The translations under genes and the position numbers were made by a program. A DNA stretch of 49,004 nt from Prochlorococcus marinus (lineage in GTDB: Bacteria; Cyanobacteriota; Cyanobacteriia; PCC-6307; Cyanobiaceae), in assembly GCF_001180325.1 (NCBI RefSeq), contig NZ_CVSZ01000054.1, positions 1 to 49,004 on the forward strand, given 5' to 3'. The first letter of the stretch is position 1. Every line of letters starts with the position of its first letter. This document shows, in pieces, positions 19,189 through 28,241 of this stretch. The notes under the pieces are model-generated. The model had not been told where the DNA came from. It did not search any database and saw only the letters and a program-made list of their open reading frames with translations.

Positions 19189-20099
19189 TTACTCATATCC
19201 AGCATTCTCTTTATTGGCACATAGGCTCTTCTTATTATTTCTGGGTCTAGTTCGATAGACGGGGAATTATTTTTCAAACAATCAAGAATTTTTTCTAAAG
19301 TATTTAATTTCATATATGGACACTCGTTACATTTACAACCTTCTACATCTGGTACTTCAATAAAAATTTTATTAGGTTCTTTCTTTTTCATTTGATGAAT
19401 TATTCCAGGTTCAGTTAGTACCATATAAGTTTTAGATGGATCTTTACTTACGAAATCAAGCAGCTTACTTGTTGATCCAATAAAGTCTGAGAGAATTAGT
19501 AAATTTTGACTACATTCAGGATGAGCAATTACTTTTGATCCTGGATTTTGATATTTTAATTTTAGAAGTGCTTCTTCACTAAATGATTCATGAACAATGC
19601 AGCTTCCAGGCCATAATTTAAGATCTCTTCCTGAATTTTTCTGTACCCATCTCCCAAGGTTCTGATCTGGCGCAAATATTATCTTTTTATCTTCAGGTAT
19701 CTTTTTAATTAATGAGACTGCATTACTGCTTGTACATATCAGATCACTTTGAGCTTTTACTTCTGCAGTGCAATTTATATAACTTACGACATAGTGATCT
19801 GGATTTTCTTCCCTGAATTTTTGAAATTTATCTGAAGGACAATCGTCTGCTAACGAGCATCCCGCGTCAATATCTGGTAATAGGACTGTTTTATTAGGGC
19901 TGAGTATTTTTGCGGTTTCGGCCATAAAGTGTACACCGCAAAAAATTATTATATCTGCGTCATTATTTGCAGCTTTCCTAGATAGATCTAATGAATCGCC
20001 AATAAAATCTGCAATTTCCTGAATCTCTGGAGCTTGATAATAGTGCGCAAGAATAATTGCATTAGCTTTTTTGCAACGCTCCTTTATTTCAGAAATCAA
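19185..20099 (-). CDS. nadA: Quinolinate synthase
   Basis: NadA condenses iminoaspartate with dihydroxyacetone phosphate to make quinolinate for NAD. Its [4Fe-4S] cluster ligands are Cys54 (IIFCGVHFMAETAKIL), the cysteine in YINCTAEVKAQSD, and the C-terminal CKCNECPYM. At 304 aa it is the compact form with all three motifs. ATG start at 20099. Convergent with the S41 protease gene. Confidence 0.95.
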   Translation of the reverse strand: MISEIKERCKKANAIILAHYYQAPEIQEIADFIGDSLDLSRKAANNDADIIIFCGVHFMAETAKILSPNKTVLLPDIDAGCSLADDCPSDKFQKFREENPDHYVVSYINCTAEVKAQSDLICTSSNAVSLIKKIPEDKKIIFAPDQNLGRWVQKNSGRDLKLWPGSCIVHESFSEEALLKLKYQNPGSKVIAHPECSQNLLILSDFIGSTSKLLDFVSKDPSKTYMVLTEPGIIHQMKKKEPNKIFIEVPDVEGCKCNECPYMKLNTLEKILDCLKNNSPSIELDPEIIRRAYVPIKRMLDMSN

Positions 20100-20202
20100 A
20101 TCCTCTTCGTTTTGAACTGATTTCTGTTTTGCAGTAGAAGTTATACTGGTCAGGATTTAGAATATCTCTAAATAGATTATATGCCTTTAAACAGAAAAAA
20201 TT

Positions 20203-21036
20203 CTGACAAATTTAAAAATTGCTATTGTTGGTGACTGTCATGGTCAATGGTCTGAATTAGACTTGAAAGTTTTATCGATTATAAAACCAAATATTGTTTT
20301 ATTTGTTGGTGATATTTCTGATGGAAGTGTCAAAATAATTAAAAAAATCAATGAGATCAAAATTCCTACTTTTGTGATTTTAGGAAATCATGATAGAGGA
20401 AAAGATTCTACAGGCGAAACTCTCTTAAAGCAGATACGTGTTCTTGGTGAAAAATATTGTGCATGGGATTTGAAAGTTTTTAATAATCAAATAAATTTAT
20501 TGTCTGCTAGACCATGTAGTTCTGGCGGCGGCTATTATCTTTCAAAAGAAGTTAAAGGGGTTTATGGACCTATAACCGAACAAGATTCAATAAATAAAAT
20601 TATCAAATGTTCAGAAGAGAATGTTGAAGAAATACCTCTAATAATCATGTCTCATGCTGGTCCTTCGGGTTTAGGTTCAGAACCTAAAAGCATTTGTGGG
20701 AAAGACTGGAAATTACCCTCTTTAGATTGGGGAGATAGAGATTTGTCTGCTGCTATTTCTCAAATACAAAAGAGAAGAAAAGTGGATCTTGTAATTTTTG
20801 GTCATATGCACAACCGGCTTAAAAGAAATCTTGGTTTAAGAGAGATGTTTAAAATTGATAGCAAAGGAACAATTTATTTCAACACTGCTGTGGTACCAAG
20901 ATATAAAACTGATGAAGACGGGAAATTGCTAATTAACTTTTCATGGATTGAGTTTGAAAATAAGGAATTAAGTCATGTTTCTCATAGATGGTATTCAGAG
21001 TCTGGTGTAATTCGTGAAGAAGATAAATTTTTTTAG
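20203..21036 (+). CDS. Calcineurin-like metallophosphoesterase with a non-canonical start
   Basis: Metal-binding motifs are GDCHG (motif I), GDISDG, GNHDRG, SHAGPSG and FGHMHN, matching the cyanobacterial TIGR04168 group. The first ATG, GTG or TTG in frame is TTG 20263, but starting there deletes the essential GDCHG. Upstream, back to the stop at 20188-20190, the only plausible initiators are CTG 20203 (TNLKIAIVGDCHG) or ATT 20200. I therefore place the start at 20203 and treat it as a CTG. Substrate unknown. It lies about 100 bases from the divergent nadA start. Confidence 0.85.
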   Translation: MTNLKIAIVGDCHGQWSELDLKVLSIIKPNIVLFVGDISDGSVKIIKKINEIKIPTFVILGNHDRGKDSTGETLLKQIRVLGEKYCAWDLKVFNNQINLLSARPCSSGGGYYLSKEVKGVYGPITEQDSINKIIKCSEENVEEIPLIIMSHAGPSGLGSEPKSICGKDWKLPSLDWGDRDLSAAISQIQKRRKVDLVIFGHMHNRLKRNLGLREMFKIDSKGTIYFNTAVVPRYKTDEDGKLLINFSWIEFENKELSHVSHRWYSESGVIREEDKFF

Positions 21037-21059
21037 GATTAAATATCTCTGATCATATC

Positions 21060-21857
21060 TTAAGTATTTTTGGGCTTTTCATATCTTGAAAATAATGTTT
21101 GAGATAAGATATAACCCGCAATTCCCGCGGCTGTAAAAGCTAAACCATTTTTAAATAAAGGTAATAAATCATTTGTTCTGGATATTATCGGTGCCAAACC
21201 AAAAATTCCAAATAACATTCCCCATAAAGGAGAAAGAAGAGCTAAAAATCCAATTGAAATGACTTGACCTTCTTTTCTTGGGGCAGATGCGAAACCTGCT
21301 ACTAAACCTCCAAGAATCGATGTACATAAAGTCCATATATATTGCTCTTTGGGTAAGCCAGGGACAACTTTGCATCCTCCTCTTTCGAGGCAAATCTTTA
21401 CTGAATCAATTGCATCTAATACTGCACCATCCTCTCCATGATCTTTAACATAGTATTGGTTGCCAAATCTTGTTTGAAGTTCAACCCAAAATAACCTTGG
21501 CATAAAATTAAAATAAGCCTCTCCTACGTTAAAGTTCAGCAAATTTCCCCCTCGAGGATCCGCAACTATCAACAAACTTGTCTCATCTAAATCCCAATAG
21601 TCCTTTATTGCACTACCAGGAGAACTTTCAAACTGAGATAAATATTTAATTTTCCACCCACTTTCAATTTCTAGATTGTTGAGCTTTTCCTCTAAAGATT
21701 TTTTCTGATTAGGGCTTAATGTTTTAGCTAAATCAATTACTGGTGTTTTTTCTTCTGGTAAGAGATTTGGATTATTTATAGCGAAAACGGGTTTATGTGA
21801 AATTAAAACTAATATAGATAGAAATATTCCTAATAAATAGTTAATCTTTGTAGGCAT
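21060..21857 (-). CDS. TPM-domain protein, Psb32-like
   Basis: A signal peptide (residues 1-26, ending KPVFA) precedes a TPM domain with PVIDLAKTLSPNQKKSLEEKL and the ADPRGGNLLNFNVGEAYF segment. Two or three C-terminal hydrophobic segments (about 175-260) follow. The TPM family includes Psb32, which helps photosystem II recover from light stress. This member keeps the domain and adds a membrane anchor. Function here is inferred from family only. Confidence 0.8.
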   Translation of the reverse strand: MPTKINYLLGIFLSILVLISHKPVFAINNPNLLPEEKTPVIDLAKTLSPNQKKSLEEKLNNLEIESGWKIKYLSQFESSPGSAIKDYWDLDETSLLIVADPRGGNLLNFNVGEAYFNFMPRLFWVELQTRFGNQYYVKDHGEDGAVLDAIDSVKICLERGGCKVVPGLPKEQYIWTLCTSILGGLVAGFASAPRKEGQVISIGFLALLSPLWGMLFGIFGLAPIISRTNDLLPLFKNGLAFTAAGIAGYILSQTLFSRYEKPKNT

Positions 21858-21888
21858 AAATAAGTTTTGTCTCTTTATATTTTCGCCG

Positions 21889-23079
21889 ATGAATAGCTTA
21901 CCCGCGAATAATCCAGATTGGTTGGGAAAAAAAATAATAAAAATGGGTGGGACTATAAGTTTTTATGACTTTATGAATTTTGCATTAAATGATCCTATTA
22001 ATGGTTATTACGGCAGCGGTAAAGCTGAGTTAGGCGTTCAAGGAGATTTTGTTACATCACCATCTTTATCTGATGATTTTGCTTTTTTGGTTGGTAAACA
22101 AATAGAAGATTGGTTGATTCAGTTTAAAAGTAGTTTTTTATCTAATGAGAAATTATCTGTAACTGAATTTGGAGCCGGAGATGGAAGCTTTATGAGTGGA
22201 TTAATTAAATATTTTTTAGAAAACAGCAAGAATTTTTTAGAAGGAGTTTCTTTTGTAATTATTGAACCTAATGAAGGGATGGTAGAAAAACAAAAAAATA
22301 AATTAGAGGAATTTTTGAACTTAGGTATTGATATTTTATGGAAAGGTTTAGATGAAGTAGAGGAAAATAATATAAATGGAATAGTTCTAGCAAATGAGGT
22401 TTTGGATGCTTTGCCAGTAGAAAGAATAACCTTCTCAAAGGGAAAACTAATTCGACAAGCAGTTTCTATAGACAAAAAATCTCATAAATTATTTTTTGAC
22501 AAAATGCCAATTACACGTGAATTGGGAAAAAGTTTTGAACTTGCTAAAAGTGAGTTGGGAATAACTATTCCGCCTGAGGATGCTCTTGAAGGATGGACGA
22601 CAGAATGGCATGTAGATAACTCAAAATGGTTAGAAGCTATTTATGGGAAAATCAATAATGGTATTTTATTGATAATTGATTACGCTAAAGAAGCTAAAAA
22701 ATACTATAACTCTCAGAATTCTGATGGGACGATAGTTTCATATGAAAATCAAAAAATGAAGAATAATGTCCTAGATTCTCCTGGAAATTGCGATTTAACA
22801 TCTCATGTGTGCATAGAAACTTTAATTAATGATGCTGAGACTCTTGGATTTAATACTGATGGAATAACTAAACAAGGAGAGGCTTTGTTGGCGCTTGGAT
22901 TGGCTGAGAGACTTTATGGGATTCAGAAAGAATTTAAGGAGAATTTATCAAATGCTCTTTTAAGAAGAGAGGCATTACTTAGACTCGTAGATCCTGTTTG
23001 TTTAGGTGATTTTAAGTGGTTTGTTTTTAAAAAATTTAATAAGAAGAAAATGAATATAAATTCAACCTGTTTGCGTTAA
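21889..23079 (+). CDS. MidA/NDUFAF7-family (COG1565) SAM methyltransferase
   Basis: The SAM-binding loop is [23 protein letters not shown] and the [12 protein letters not shown] region are typical of COG1565. Mitochondrial members methylate an arginine of complex I subunit NDUFS2, so a role in NDH-1 assembly is possible but unproven in cyanobacteria. 396 aa is close to normal. Its start is 31 bases from the divergent TPM gene and its end overlaps the aroB stop by four bases. Confidence 0.87.
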   Translation: MNSLPANNPDWLGKKIIKMGGTISFYDFMNFALNDPINGYYGSGKAELGVQGDFVTSPSLSDDFAFLVGKQIEDWLIQFKSSFLSNEKLSVTEFGAGDGSFMSGLIKYFLENSKNFLEGVSFVIIEPNEGMVEKQKNKLEEFLNLGIDILWKGLDEVEENNINGIVLANEVLDALPVERITFSKGKLIRQAVSIDKKSHKLFFDKMPITRELGKSFELAKSELGITIPPEDALEGWTTEWHVDNSKWLEAIYGKINNGILLIIDYAKEAKKYYNSQNSDGTIVSYENQKMKNNVLDSPGNCDLTSHVCIETLINDAETLGFNTDGITKQGEALLALGLAERLYGIQKEFKENLSNALLRREALLRLVDPVCLGDFKWFVFKKFNKKKMNINSTCLR

Positions 23080-24167
23080 GAAAAAAACTTTAAAAATAAT
23101 GAATCTTCTACGTCATCATATATATCAACAGCACCAATTTCTTTCGGTAATATAAATCTCATTTTGCCATCACGAACTTTTTTATCACCCATAAGTATTG
23201 TTAGAACCTCTTCTTTATTTATTTTGGGGATCTCGGTAGGAAGATCATAACTCTCTAAGAGAATTCGCTGTCTTTCTAATTCTTCTTTGGACCATAACCC
23301 TTTTTCAATTGCTATTTTCCCCGCAATATTCATACCAATTGATATTGCCTCACCATGCAGAAATTTGCCGTATCCACATAAATTTTCAATAACGTGACCA
23401 AAAGAATGACCATAATTCAATATTGCTCTAACACCATTTTCATGTTCGTCTTGAGAAACAACATTCGACTTTGTTTTAATTGAACTATTAATTATTTTAA
23501 TTAAATATTCATTTTTGAGATTTATAAGTTCATTTTTGTTTTTTTCAATTTCTAAGTATTCGAAAAGTTCTTTATCTCTTATTACTCCGTATTTTATTAC
23601 TTCAGCCATGCCTGCACTAAATTCTCTTTTGGGCAAACTTTTTAAAGTTTCTGGATCAATAAAAACTGCTTTAGGTTGATTGAAAGCTCCAATTAAATTC
23701 TTACCTTTTGGATGATTTACTCCTGTTTTTCCTCCCACAGATGAATCAACCATTGATAATAATGTTGTTGGAATCTGAATATATTCGATACCTCTTAGCC
23801 AAGTCGCAGCAGCAAAACCACTTACATCTCCAACAATTCCCCCTCCAAGGGCAATAATTATTGAATTTCTATCTAAGCCAAATTCAAATGCTACATCATA
23901 TATTTCACTTAAGGTTTTTAAGTTTTTATATGATTCTCCAGCCTTGATAAGGAACATTTTGGCCTGAAATTTATTATCTTTTAAATTATTTAAAAATTTT
24001 TCTCCATACAAATTTGATATTTCTTCATTTGAAATCACAAGTATTTTTCTATTCTTTGTTATTCCAATTTTTAAAAGTTCTTCGCTGATATTATTAAGTA
24101 TCCCTGCTTCTAGAGTTACTTCGTATGACTTATCACCTAATGGGACTAATATTTTTCTCTTATTCAC
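23076..24167 (-). CDS. aroB: 3-dehydroquinate synthase
   Basis: Second step of the shikimate pathway, cyclising DAHP to dehydroquinate. NAD-binding [19 protein letters not shown] and the metal-site regions [20 protein letters not shown] and [11 protein letters not shown] are present. 363 aa is normal. The ATG at 24167 faces the divergent purK start 125 bases away. Confidence 0.95.
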   Translation of the reverse strand: MNKRKILVPLGDKSYEVTLEAGILNNISEELLKIGITKNRKILVISNEEISNLYGEKFLNNLKDNKFQAKMFLIKAGESYKNLKTLSEIYDVAFEFGLDRNSIIIALGGGIVGDVSGFAAATWLRGIEYIQIPTTLLSMVDSSVGGKTGVNHPKGKNLIGAFNQPKAVFIDPETLKSLPKREFSAGMAEVIKYGVIRDKELFEYLEIEKNKNELINLKNEYLIKIINSSIKTKSNVVSQDEHENGVRAILNYGHSFGHVIENLCGYGKFLHGEAISIGMNIAGKIAIEKGLWSKEELERQRILLESYDLPTEIPKINKEEVLTILMGDKKVRDGKMRFILPKEIGAVDIYDDVEDSLFLKFFS

Positions 24168-24292
24168 AATTGATTACCTAGTTAAAATTTATAAATATTT
24201 GGTATTAAATACTTTATATATTAGCAAAATCTAAGCTCTAGATCCTTAAAAATTCAGTTGTTAAGAATTAGAAATGGTAATAAAATCATGCT

Positions 24293-25483
24293 ATGAGTTT
24301 AAAAAAAAATATAAACAATATTAAGAAAAATTATTCCCTAGGAATAATTGGAGGTGGTCAACTGGCTTTGATGTTAACCGAGGCAGCAAAAAAAAGAGAT
24401 CTAGAAGTATGTGTGCAAACAAAATCTTGTGATGATCCTGCCGGTTTAAAAGCAGATCATGTCATAGAAGCTGATCCTTTAAAGATAAGAGGTAATAAAT
24501 CATTAATTAATGAGTGTGAAAAAATAATTTTTGAAAATGAATGGATAAAAATTGATAAATTAAATTTAATTGGCAATAAAGATATTTTTGTTCCAAGCCT
24601 TAATGCAATTAAGCCATTAGTAGATAGGTTTTCTCAAAAAAAATTAATAGATAGAATGAATATTCCCTGTCCAAAATGGATAAGTATTGAAGATTTTAAA
24701 AATCTCTCGGACGAGGAAATCAATAATTGGACTTTTCCTCTAATGGCAAAATTAAATAAAGGTGGATACGACGGCAAAGGGAACAGAAAAATAAAGACAA
24801 AAGAAGATTTAGATTCTTTTTTAACAGAGAATAATTCTGATGAATGGTTAATAGAAGAATGGATAGAGTATGAAAAAGAATTGGCTCTTGTTGGTTCGAG
24901 AGATAGGACCGGTAAGATAAGATTCTTTCCAATAGTTGAGACATTCCAATCAAACCATGTTTGTGATTGGGTTCTTGCACCAGGAACAAATGAATATGAT
25001 TTGAACTTATTTGCAATAAATATTTTCTCTTCAATAGTCAATGAACTTAATTACGTTGGAGTTTTAGCTATTGAATTCTTCTATGGCGATAATGGTCTTC
25101 TAATTAATGAAATAGCTCCAAGAACACATAACTCAGCTCATTTCTCTATTGAAGCTTGTACTTCAAGTCAGTTTGATCAATATGTTTGTATTTCTTCTGG
25201 GATAATGCCACCTGAAATTAAAATGAAATGTGAAGGGGCAATTATGATAAATCTACTTGGATTAAAAAAGAATTTCCCAATCTCAATGGAAACTAGAATT
25301 AAAATGTTATCTGATATTGAGGGTTCTAATATTCATTGTTATGGCAAATCTCGCGAAATTCTGGGAAGAAAAATGGCTCACATCACATTTTTGTTAAATG
25401 GTAAAACGCATTCAGAAAGACATGATGAAGCTCAAGTTTTATTAACTATGGTAAGAGACATTTGGCCATCTCCAAATGCATAA
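24293..25483 (+). CDS. purK: N5-carboxyaminoimidazole ribonucleotide synthase
   Basis: ATP-grasp enzyme of purine synthesis. The N-terminal loop IIGGGQLALML, central LNKGGYDGKGN glycine-rich loop and INEIAPRTHNSAHFSIEA block are diagnostic. 396 aa is normal. A conserved gene order places 6S RNA right behind purK in cyanobacteria, and that is what follows here. Confidence 0.95.
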   Translation: MSLKKNINNIKKNYSLGIIGGGQLALMLTEAAKKRDLEVCVQTKSCDDPAGLKADHVIEADPLKIRGNKSLINECEKIIFENEWIKIDKLNLIGNKDIFVPSLNAIKPLVDRFSQKKLIDRMNIPCPKWISIEDFKNLSDEEINNWTFPLMAKLNKGGYDGKGNRKIKTKEDLDSFLTENNSDEWLIEEWIEYEKELALVGSRDRTGKIRFFPIVETFQSNHVCDWVLAPGTNEYDLNLFAINIFSSIVNELNYVGVLAIEFFYGDNGLLINEIAPRTHNSAHFSIEACTSSQFDQYVCISSGIMPPEIKMKCEGAIMINLLGLKKNFPISMETRIKMLSDIEGSNIHCYGKSREILGRKMAHITFLLNGKTHSERHDEAQVLLTMVRDIWPSPNA

Positions 25484-25497
25484 AAAAATAAGTTAGA

Positions 25498-25690
25498 GTT
25501 AGATTACTGGATCTTTGGTTAAGTTCTTCTTTATGTGCTCTGATCTGACTTTCTTTCGACGTGAGGAGACTGTCGTGATGCGGTAGTAAACCGATCTTGT
25601 AATCGGAAACGAAAGCCCACTTTGAATCCTCTTCTGGCTTTTCCAGGTCGATGCAGCAGAGAACTGACGGGGATCCGGTGTTACCTATCA
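25498..25690 (+). ncRNA. ssrS: 6S RNA
   Basis: 6S RNA binds the RNA polymerase holoenzyme and mimics an open promoter. In cyanobacteria its gene (ssaA/ssrS) lies directly downstream of purK, as here. A closing stem is visible: ACTGGATC (25506-25513) pairs with GATCCGGT (25672-25679), with one G-T pair. The interior is long, partly self-complementary and has no coding potential. Ends are approximate. A strong terminator overlaps the 3' end. Confidence 0.85.
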
Positions 25691-25735
25691 AAATGCTTGC
25701 TAAAACATGCTTTTGGTAGGTATTTTATTTTTTTG
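25682..25735 (+). terminator. Strong intrinsic terminator behind 6S RNA
   Basis: A stem of 12 pairs, including one G-T pair (25682-25693 with 25711-25722: TACCTATCAAAA against TTTTGGTAGGTA), is followed by TTTTATTTTTTT. It would end both 6S RNA and any purK read-through. Confidence 0.85.
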
Positions 25736-25792
25736 GAATAACTGAGCTGTTTTTATTCTCTATTAGTGTAAATAATTTATTTGCCAAAATAC

Positions 25793-25839
25793 TTGACGAT
25801 CCATTTCTAATGTATTTATATTTATAGTACACATGTATT
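25793..25839 (+). promoter_or_regulatory. Promoter with a LexA-like operator (cassette 1)
   Basis: TTGACG (25793-25798), an 18-base spacer and TATATT (25817-25822) form a promoter. AGTACACATGTATT at 25826-25839 fits the published cyanobacterial LexA box (RGTACNNNDGTWCB) except that one C is T. The box lies just after the -10, over the expected transcription start, where a repressor would block initiation. An almost identical arrangement occurs at 28242-28287. Regulation by LexA is inferred. Confidence 0.6.
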
Positions 25840-25847
25840 ACTAAGTA

Positions 25848-26147
25848 ATGACTTTAGGAGGAGCTAATGTTTGGACTAATTTTTCTTACGGTTATCGTAA
25901 TGAGTCCCCAAGTGGTTGGTTGCTTAGCCCTGACCGCAGCAGATTAATTTTATTTATAAGGAATAAAAAATCTCCAAGAAATAGTATGAGAATTTTTGCT
26001 CATACATATTATGCAAATGATCTTGGTGAGCCAATGGCAATTAAATCATCCACTCAAATGTATTTGGATAATGCTTGGGATAAATGGCATGACCTTCAAT
26101 TAGAAGGTTGGACTTTTGAAGAACTTGAATTACCTGAATCTGTATGA
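25848..26147 (+). CDS. DUF1651-family protein, 99 aa (cassette 1)
   Basis: SGWLLSPDRSRLILF in the first half and a C-terminal W..L...GW pattern (WDKWHDLQLEGW) match the picocyanobacterial DUF1651 family, of unknown function. A close paralogue lies at 28294-28584: both share ANV near the start, GWL, and (A/T)HT-YAN-GEP around residues 51-63. The stop overlaps the next gene start as ATGA, so three genes (to 26426) are coupled. A second ORF in the +1 frame lies inside the first third. Confidence 0.75.
   Translation: MTLGGANVWTNFSYGYRNESPSGWLLSPDRSRLILFIRNKKSPRNSMRIFAHTYYANDLGEPMAIKSSTQMYLDNAWDKWHDLQLEGWTFEELELPESV
25867..25947 (+). CDS. Candidate nested 26-aa hydrophobic peptide (cassette 1)
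   Basis: In the +1 frame of the DUF1651 gene, ATG 25867 follows a perfect AGGAGG (25856-25861) by five bases. The product reads MFGLIFLTVIV, then PQ, then GCLALTAAD, and is almost wholly hydrophobic. Cassette 2 encodes a same-length peptide with 11 of 26 identical residues, where the changes in the core are hydrophobic for hydrophobic. The layout recalls SOS-induced membrane peptides such as TisB. The shared frame could explain part of the conservation, so confidence is limited. Confidence 0.4.
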   Translation: MFGLIFLTVIVMSPQVVGCLALTAAD

Positions 26148-26284
26148 CTAACTTAAATCCAATCAAAAAGAAATTATCAAAAGTAGATAGAAAGATATCT
26201 ATGCAAGACCCATCAAAATTATTAGCAGAATTTTTTAATGGTGTTGTCATTGAACTTGATGAAGAATATAAATATGACTCATAA
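26144..26284 (+). CDS. Small basic protein, 46 aa
   Basis: ATG overlaps the DUF1651 stop (ATGA). The protein starts MTNLNPIKKKLSKVDRK, then an amphipathic AEFFNGVVIELDEEY. It is soluble and of unknown function. Coupling on both sides (its end overlaps the 50-aa gene by 11 bases) argues that it is truly translated as the middle member of the operon. Confidence 0.6.
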   Translation: MTNLNPIKKKLSKVDRKISMQDPSKLLAEFFNGVVIELDEEYKYDS

Positions 26285-26426
26285 AGAATTAATAGATCAA
26301 GTTTCCGCAAATTTATTTAAACAAAGTGGAAAGTTAGAAAGCAGAAGATCTTGGTTGGCAATGAGAAATTATCTTGAACAATTAGATGCCGAACAACTTA
26401 AATCCATACTTAAGGACCACGGATGA
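26274..26426 (+). CDS. Small helical protein, 50 aa
   Basis: The ATG at 26274 gives MTHKELIDQVSANLFKQSG, then SRRSWLAMRNYLEQLDAEQL. A longer form from 26238 is possible but would overlap its neighbour more. It is likely all-helical and soluble, of unknown family. Last gene of the cassette 1 operon. Confidence 0.6.
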   Translation: MTHKELIDQVSANLFKQSGKLESRRSWLAMRNYLEQLDAEQLKSILKDHG

Positions 26427-26436
26427 TTTAGAAACT

Positions 26437-26550
26437 TTATTTAGTTTTTATTTTTTTCTTAATTCTCAGAAAACCGTAAGTTGCAAAGCCAACCAAAAAC
26501 ATATCCAAGTAAATATGCCAAGTAGGAAAAATCTGGTGTATTAATTCCAT
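26437..26550 (-). CDS. Small membrane peptide, 37 aa
   Basis: The ATG overlaps the stop of the upstream LigA-like gene (TAATG), a sign of translational coupling. One hydrophobic segment (residues 12-29, HIYLDMFLVGFATYGFLR) is followed by a strongly basic tail (KKKIKTK). Function unknown; its tight link to a DNA-ligase-like gene is the only clue. Confidence 0.6.
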   Translation of the reverse strand: MELIHQIFPTWHIYLDMFLVGFATYGFLRIKKKIKTK

Positions 26551-27299
26551 TAACGTTTTATTGCCACTTGCCAATAAGGATAATCTAAATTTGATTTTTC
26601 TCTAATTAATTGTAATTTTCTAGAATTTATTTTTACTACTATTCCATCTGTTGGATATTTAGTAAAAAGCTTCCCTTCTAGCCATTGTTTTCTAAATACT
26701 TCAACTTGGCTCGTAAAGTTGCATGAAATATCCTGAGGGATCGTGAAGCCAAGCTTTGAAAGACTTTTTTTGGACTCATATTGGTTTAGTGTTGAATTAA
26801 GTATTTGAAATGCGCAGAAGCTAAGAATTTCAGAAAATCCTTCTTTAGCTCTTAGAAATCCAGAAGCGATTCTCTGGGAGCTATTTGGACTTTGGTTGGG
26901 TGCATATAATTCACCTCTGACTTGAAGAACTCCTTGTAAAGGGAGATTATTGGGAATGTCTTGGACTTTAATAAGTTTACTAGTAACGTCTGCCCCTTTT
27001 CTTGAAATTGCTTTCTCCAAGGTTCCATCCCTATATTGCAAAGCAACTGCACAACCATCAATTTTTGGTTCAATTAATAATCTGGTATCTACTAATAATC
27101 CTTTCAAAAATTCATCTATTGAATCCTTTTCTAATGAAGGTAAAACTAGTTTATTTTTCTTTTTAAAGTAATCACAATTAGGGTTTGTTCTTAATAAATT
27201 TTTTTCAAGTTGGTCGAACTGCTTATCAGAGATTAAAGCATTCCCATTTCTATAATTATCGTCATACCATTCAATTCGTTCTTCTAGATAAGTCTTCAT
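26550..27299 (-). CDS. Stand-alone NAD-dependent DNA ligase-like adenylation domain
   Basis: The N terminus resembles LigA domain Ia, which binds NMN (YDDNYRNGNALISDKQFDQL). It then has the adenylation motifs KIDG (residues 79-82), RGE (128-130), DGIVVK (218-223) and WQVAIK (243-248). The protein ends there at 249 aa. It lacks the OB fold, zinc finger, HhH and BRCT domains that make LigA a working ligase of about 670 aa. It may self-adenylate but probably needs a partner to seal DNA. It is not a decayed gene, since its frame and motifs are intact. The neighbours on both sides abut it with no gap. Confidence 0.85.
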   Translation of the reverse strand: MKTYLEERIEWYDDNYRNGNALISDKQFDQLEKNLLRTNPNCDYFKKKNKLVLPSLEKDSIDEFLKGLLVDTRLLIEPKIDGCAVALQYRDGTLEKAISRKGADVTSKLIKVQDIPNNLPLQGVLQVRGELYAPNQSPNSSQRIASGFLRAKEGFSEILSFCAFQILNSTLNQYESKKSLSKLGFTIPQDISCNFTSQVEVFRKQWLEGKLFTKYPTDGIVVKINSRKLQLIREKSNLDYPYWQVAIKR

Positions 27300-27506
27300 T
27301 TAATAAGATGGCTTAAGTTTTTGGTCAGGGATCCAACTTGGTTTATCTAAAATCCATTTTTCTCTATCTTCAAATTTAACAGTCCATAAAAGAAATGAAG
27401 AAATTTCTTTTAGAGCTATGCCAACCAAGTATCTTGTTTTTGGACTTATTGATATAAATCCAAATAGTAGTATTAATAAAATAAGTTTAAAGATACCTTT
27501 AATCAT
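27300..27506 (-). CDS. Small membrane protein, 68 aa
   Basis: ATG at 27506. One or two hydrophobic segments near the N terminus (GIFKLILLILLFGFISIS) are followed by a soluble, tryptophan-rich tail (WTVKFEDREKWILDKPSWIP). The stop is directly adjacent to the LigA-like ATG (TAAATG), so the two are likely coupled. No family recognised. Confidence 0.6.
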   Translation of the reverse strand: MIKGIFKLILLILLFGFISISPKTRYLVGIALKEISSFLLWTVKFEDREKWILDKPSWIPDQKLKPSY

Positions 27507-27537
27507 TTAAAAACTCAGCATAATTTTTGCGAACTTT

Positions 27538-27795
27538 TTAATTAATGCAATTCTTATAACCTTCAATCTTTGCAAGTTCTTCAATATTCAAACCTGTTTC
27601 TTCTAGTAAAGTTTCTCTTATATCGTCCTTATTAAATTTAGTTAAAGCTCCTTTAGTAGAGTACTTAATACATTGGTTTTTGTATTTTGCTTCTTTGACA
27701 ACAGGAGATAAATAAAAACCAAATAAGATGATAAAAGCCCCATAGGTTAATACTTTTCTATGGTTTTTCCACCATTCATAAAATTTATTGGACAC
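27538..27795 (-). CDS. Hypothetical membrane-anchored protein, 85 aa
   Basis: An N-terminal basic segment and one transmembrane helix (VLTYGAFIILFGFYLSPVV, about residues 15-33) are followed by a soluble tail with two cysteines (NQCIKYSTK near 42 and YKNCIN at the end). It is on the same strand, 31 bases upstream of the 68-aa gene. Function unknown. Confidence 0.6.
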   Translation of the reverse strand: MSNKFYEWWKNHRKVLTYGAFIILFGFYLSPVVKEAKYKNQCIKYSTKGALTKFNKDDIRETLLEETGLNIEELAKIEGYKNCIN

Positions 27796-27864
27796 GAAAA
27801 ATAAATGACTATTTTCTATTTTAGATTGACTGTCAACAAATTACTTTAGAAATTTAAGGATTGG

Positions 27865-28173
27865 TTAATTTATTGTTTTTTCATTAATAGATTTAACCCA
27901 AGAATAATATCTTGATTTTCTAATCCTTTGCTCTTTGGAAACTAGTCTATCCGCAGATTCTAGGGGTGATTCTCCTTTCTCAACTTTTGTTGTAATAGAA
28001 ATACCAAAACCTTTTGCTTCAATTTTTGCAATGCCACCCTCTAAAAAAAATAAAAAAGACCAACCTTTGTTCCATCCTAAATAGAAGGGATTTCGATACA
28101 TTGCATTCTTTTGAAGATACTCTTTAAATGATATTTTCCTTTTCAAGAAGTTACTTGTATTCACAATTACCAA
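27865..28173 (-). CDS. Hypothetical protein, 102 aa
   Basis: A soluble, basic protein: FLKRKISFKEYLQKNAMYRN, then an aromatic hydrophobic patch (GWNKGWSFLFFLEGG) and a charged C terminus. No family recognised. It is divergent from cassette 2, whose promoter begins about 70 bases away. Confidence 0.55.
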   Translation of the reverse strand: MVIVNTSNFLKRKISFKEYLQKNAMYRNPFYLGWNKGWSFLFFLEGGIAKIEAKGFGISITTKVEKGESPLESADRLVSKEQRIRKSRYYSWVKSINEKTIN

Positions 28174-28241
28174 ACAAGAAGTTTACTGCTGATTATTTCT
28201 GGAAATTAATTTTAGTATTTGAATAATTACCAGAGGAATAC

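Noticed and set aside
25446..25691. 81-codon ORF on the minus strand across 6S RNA
   Set aside because: It overlaps the purK end and the 6S RNA region, has no family features, and is antisense to a structured RNA.
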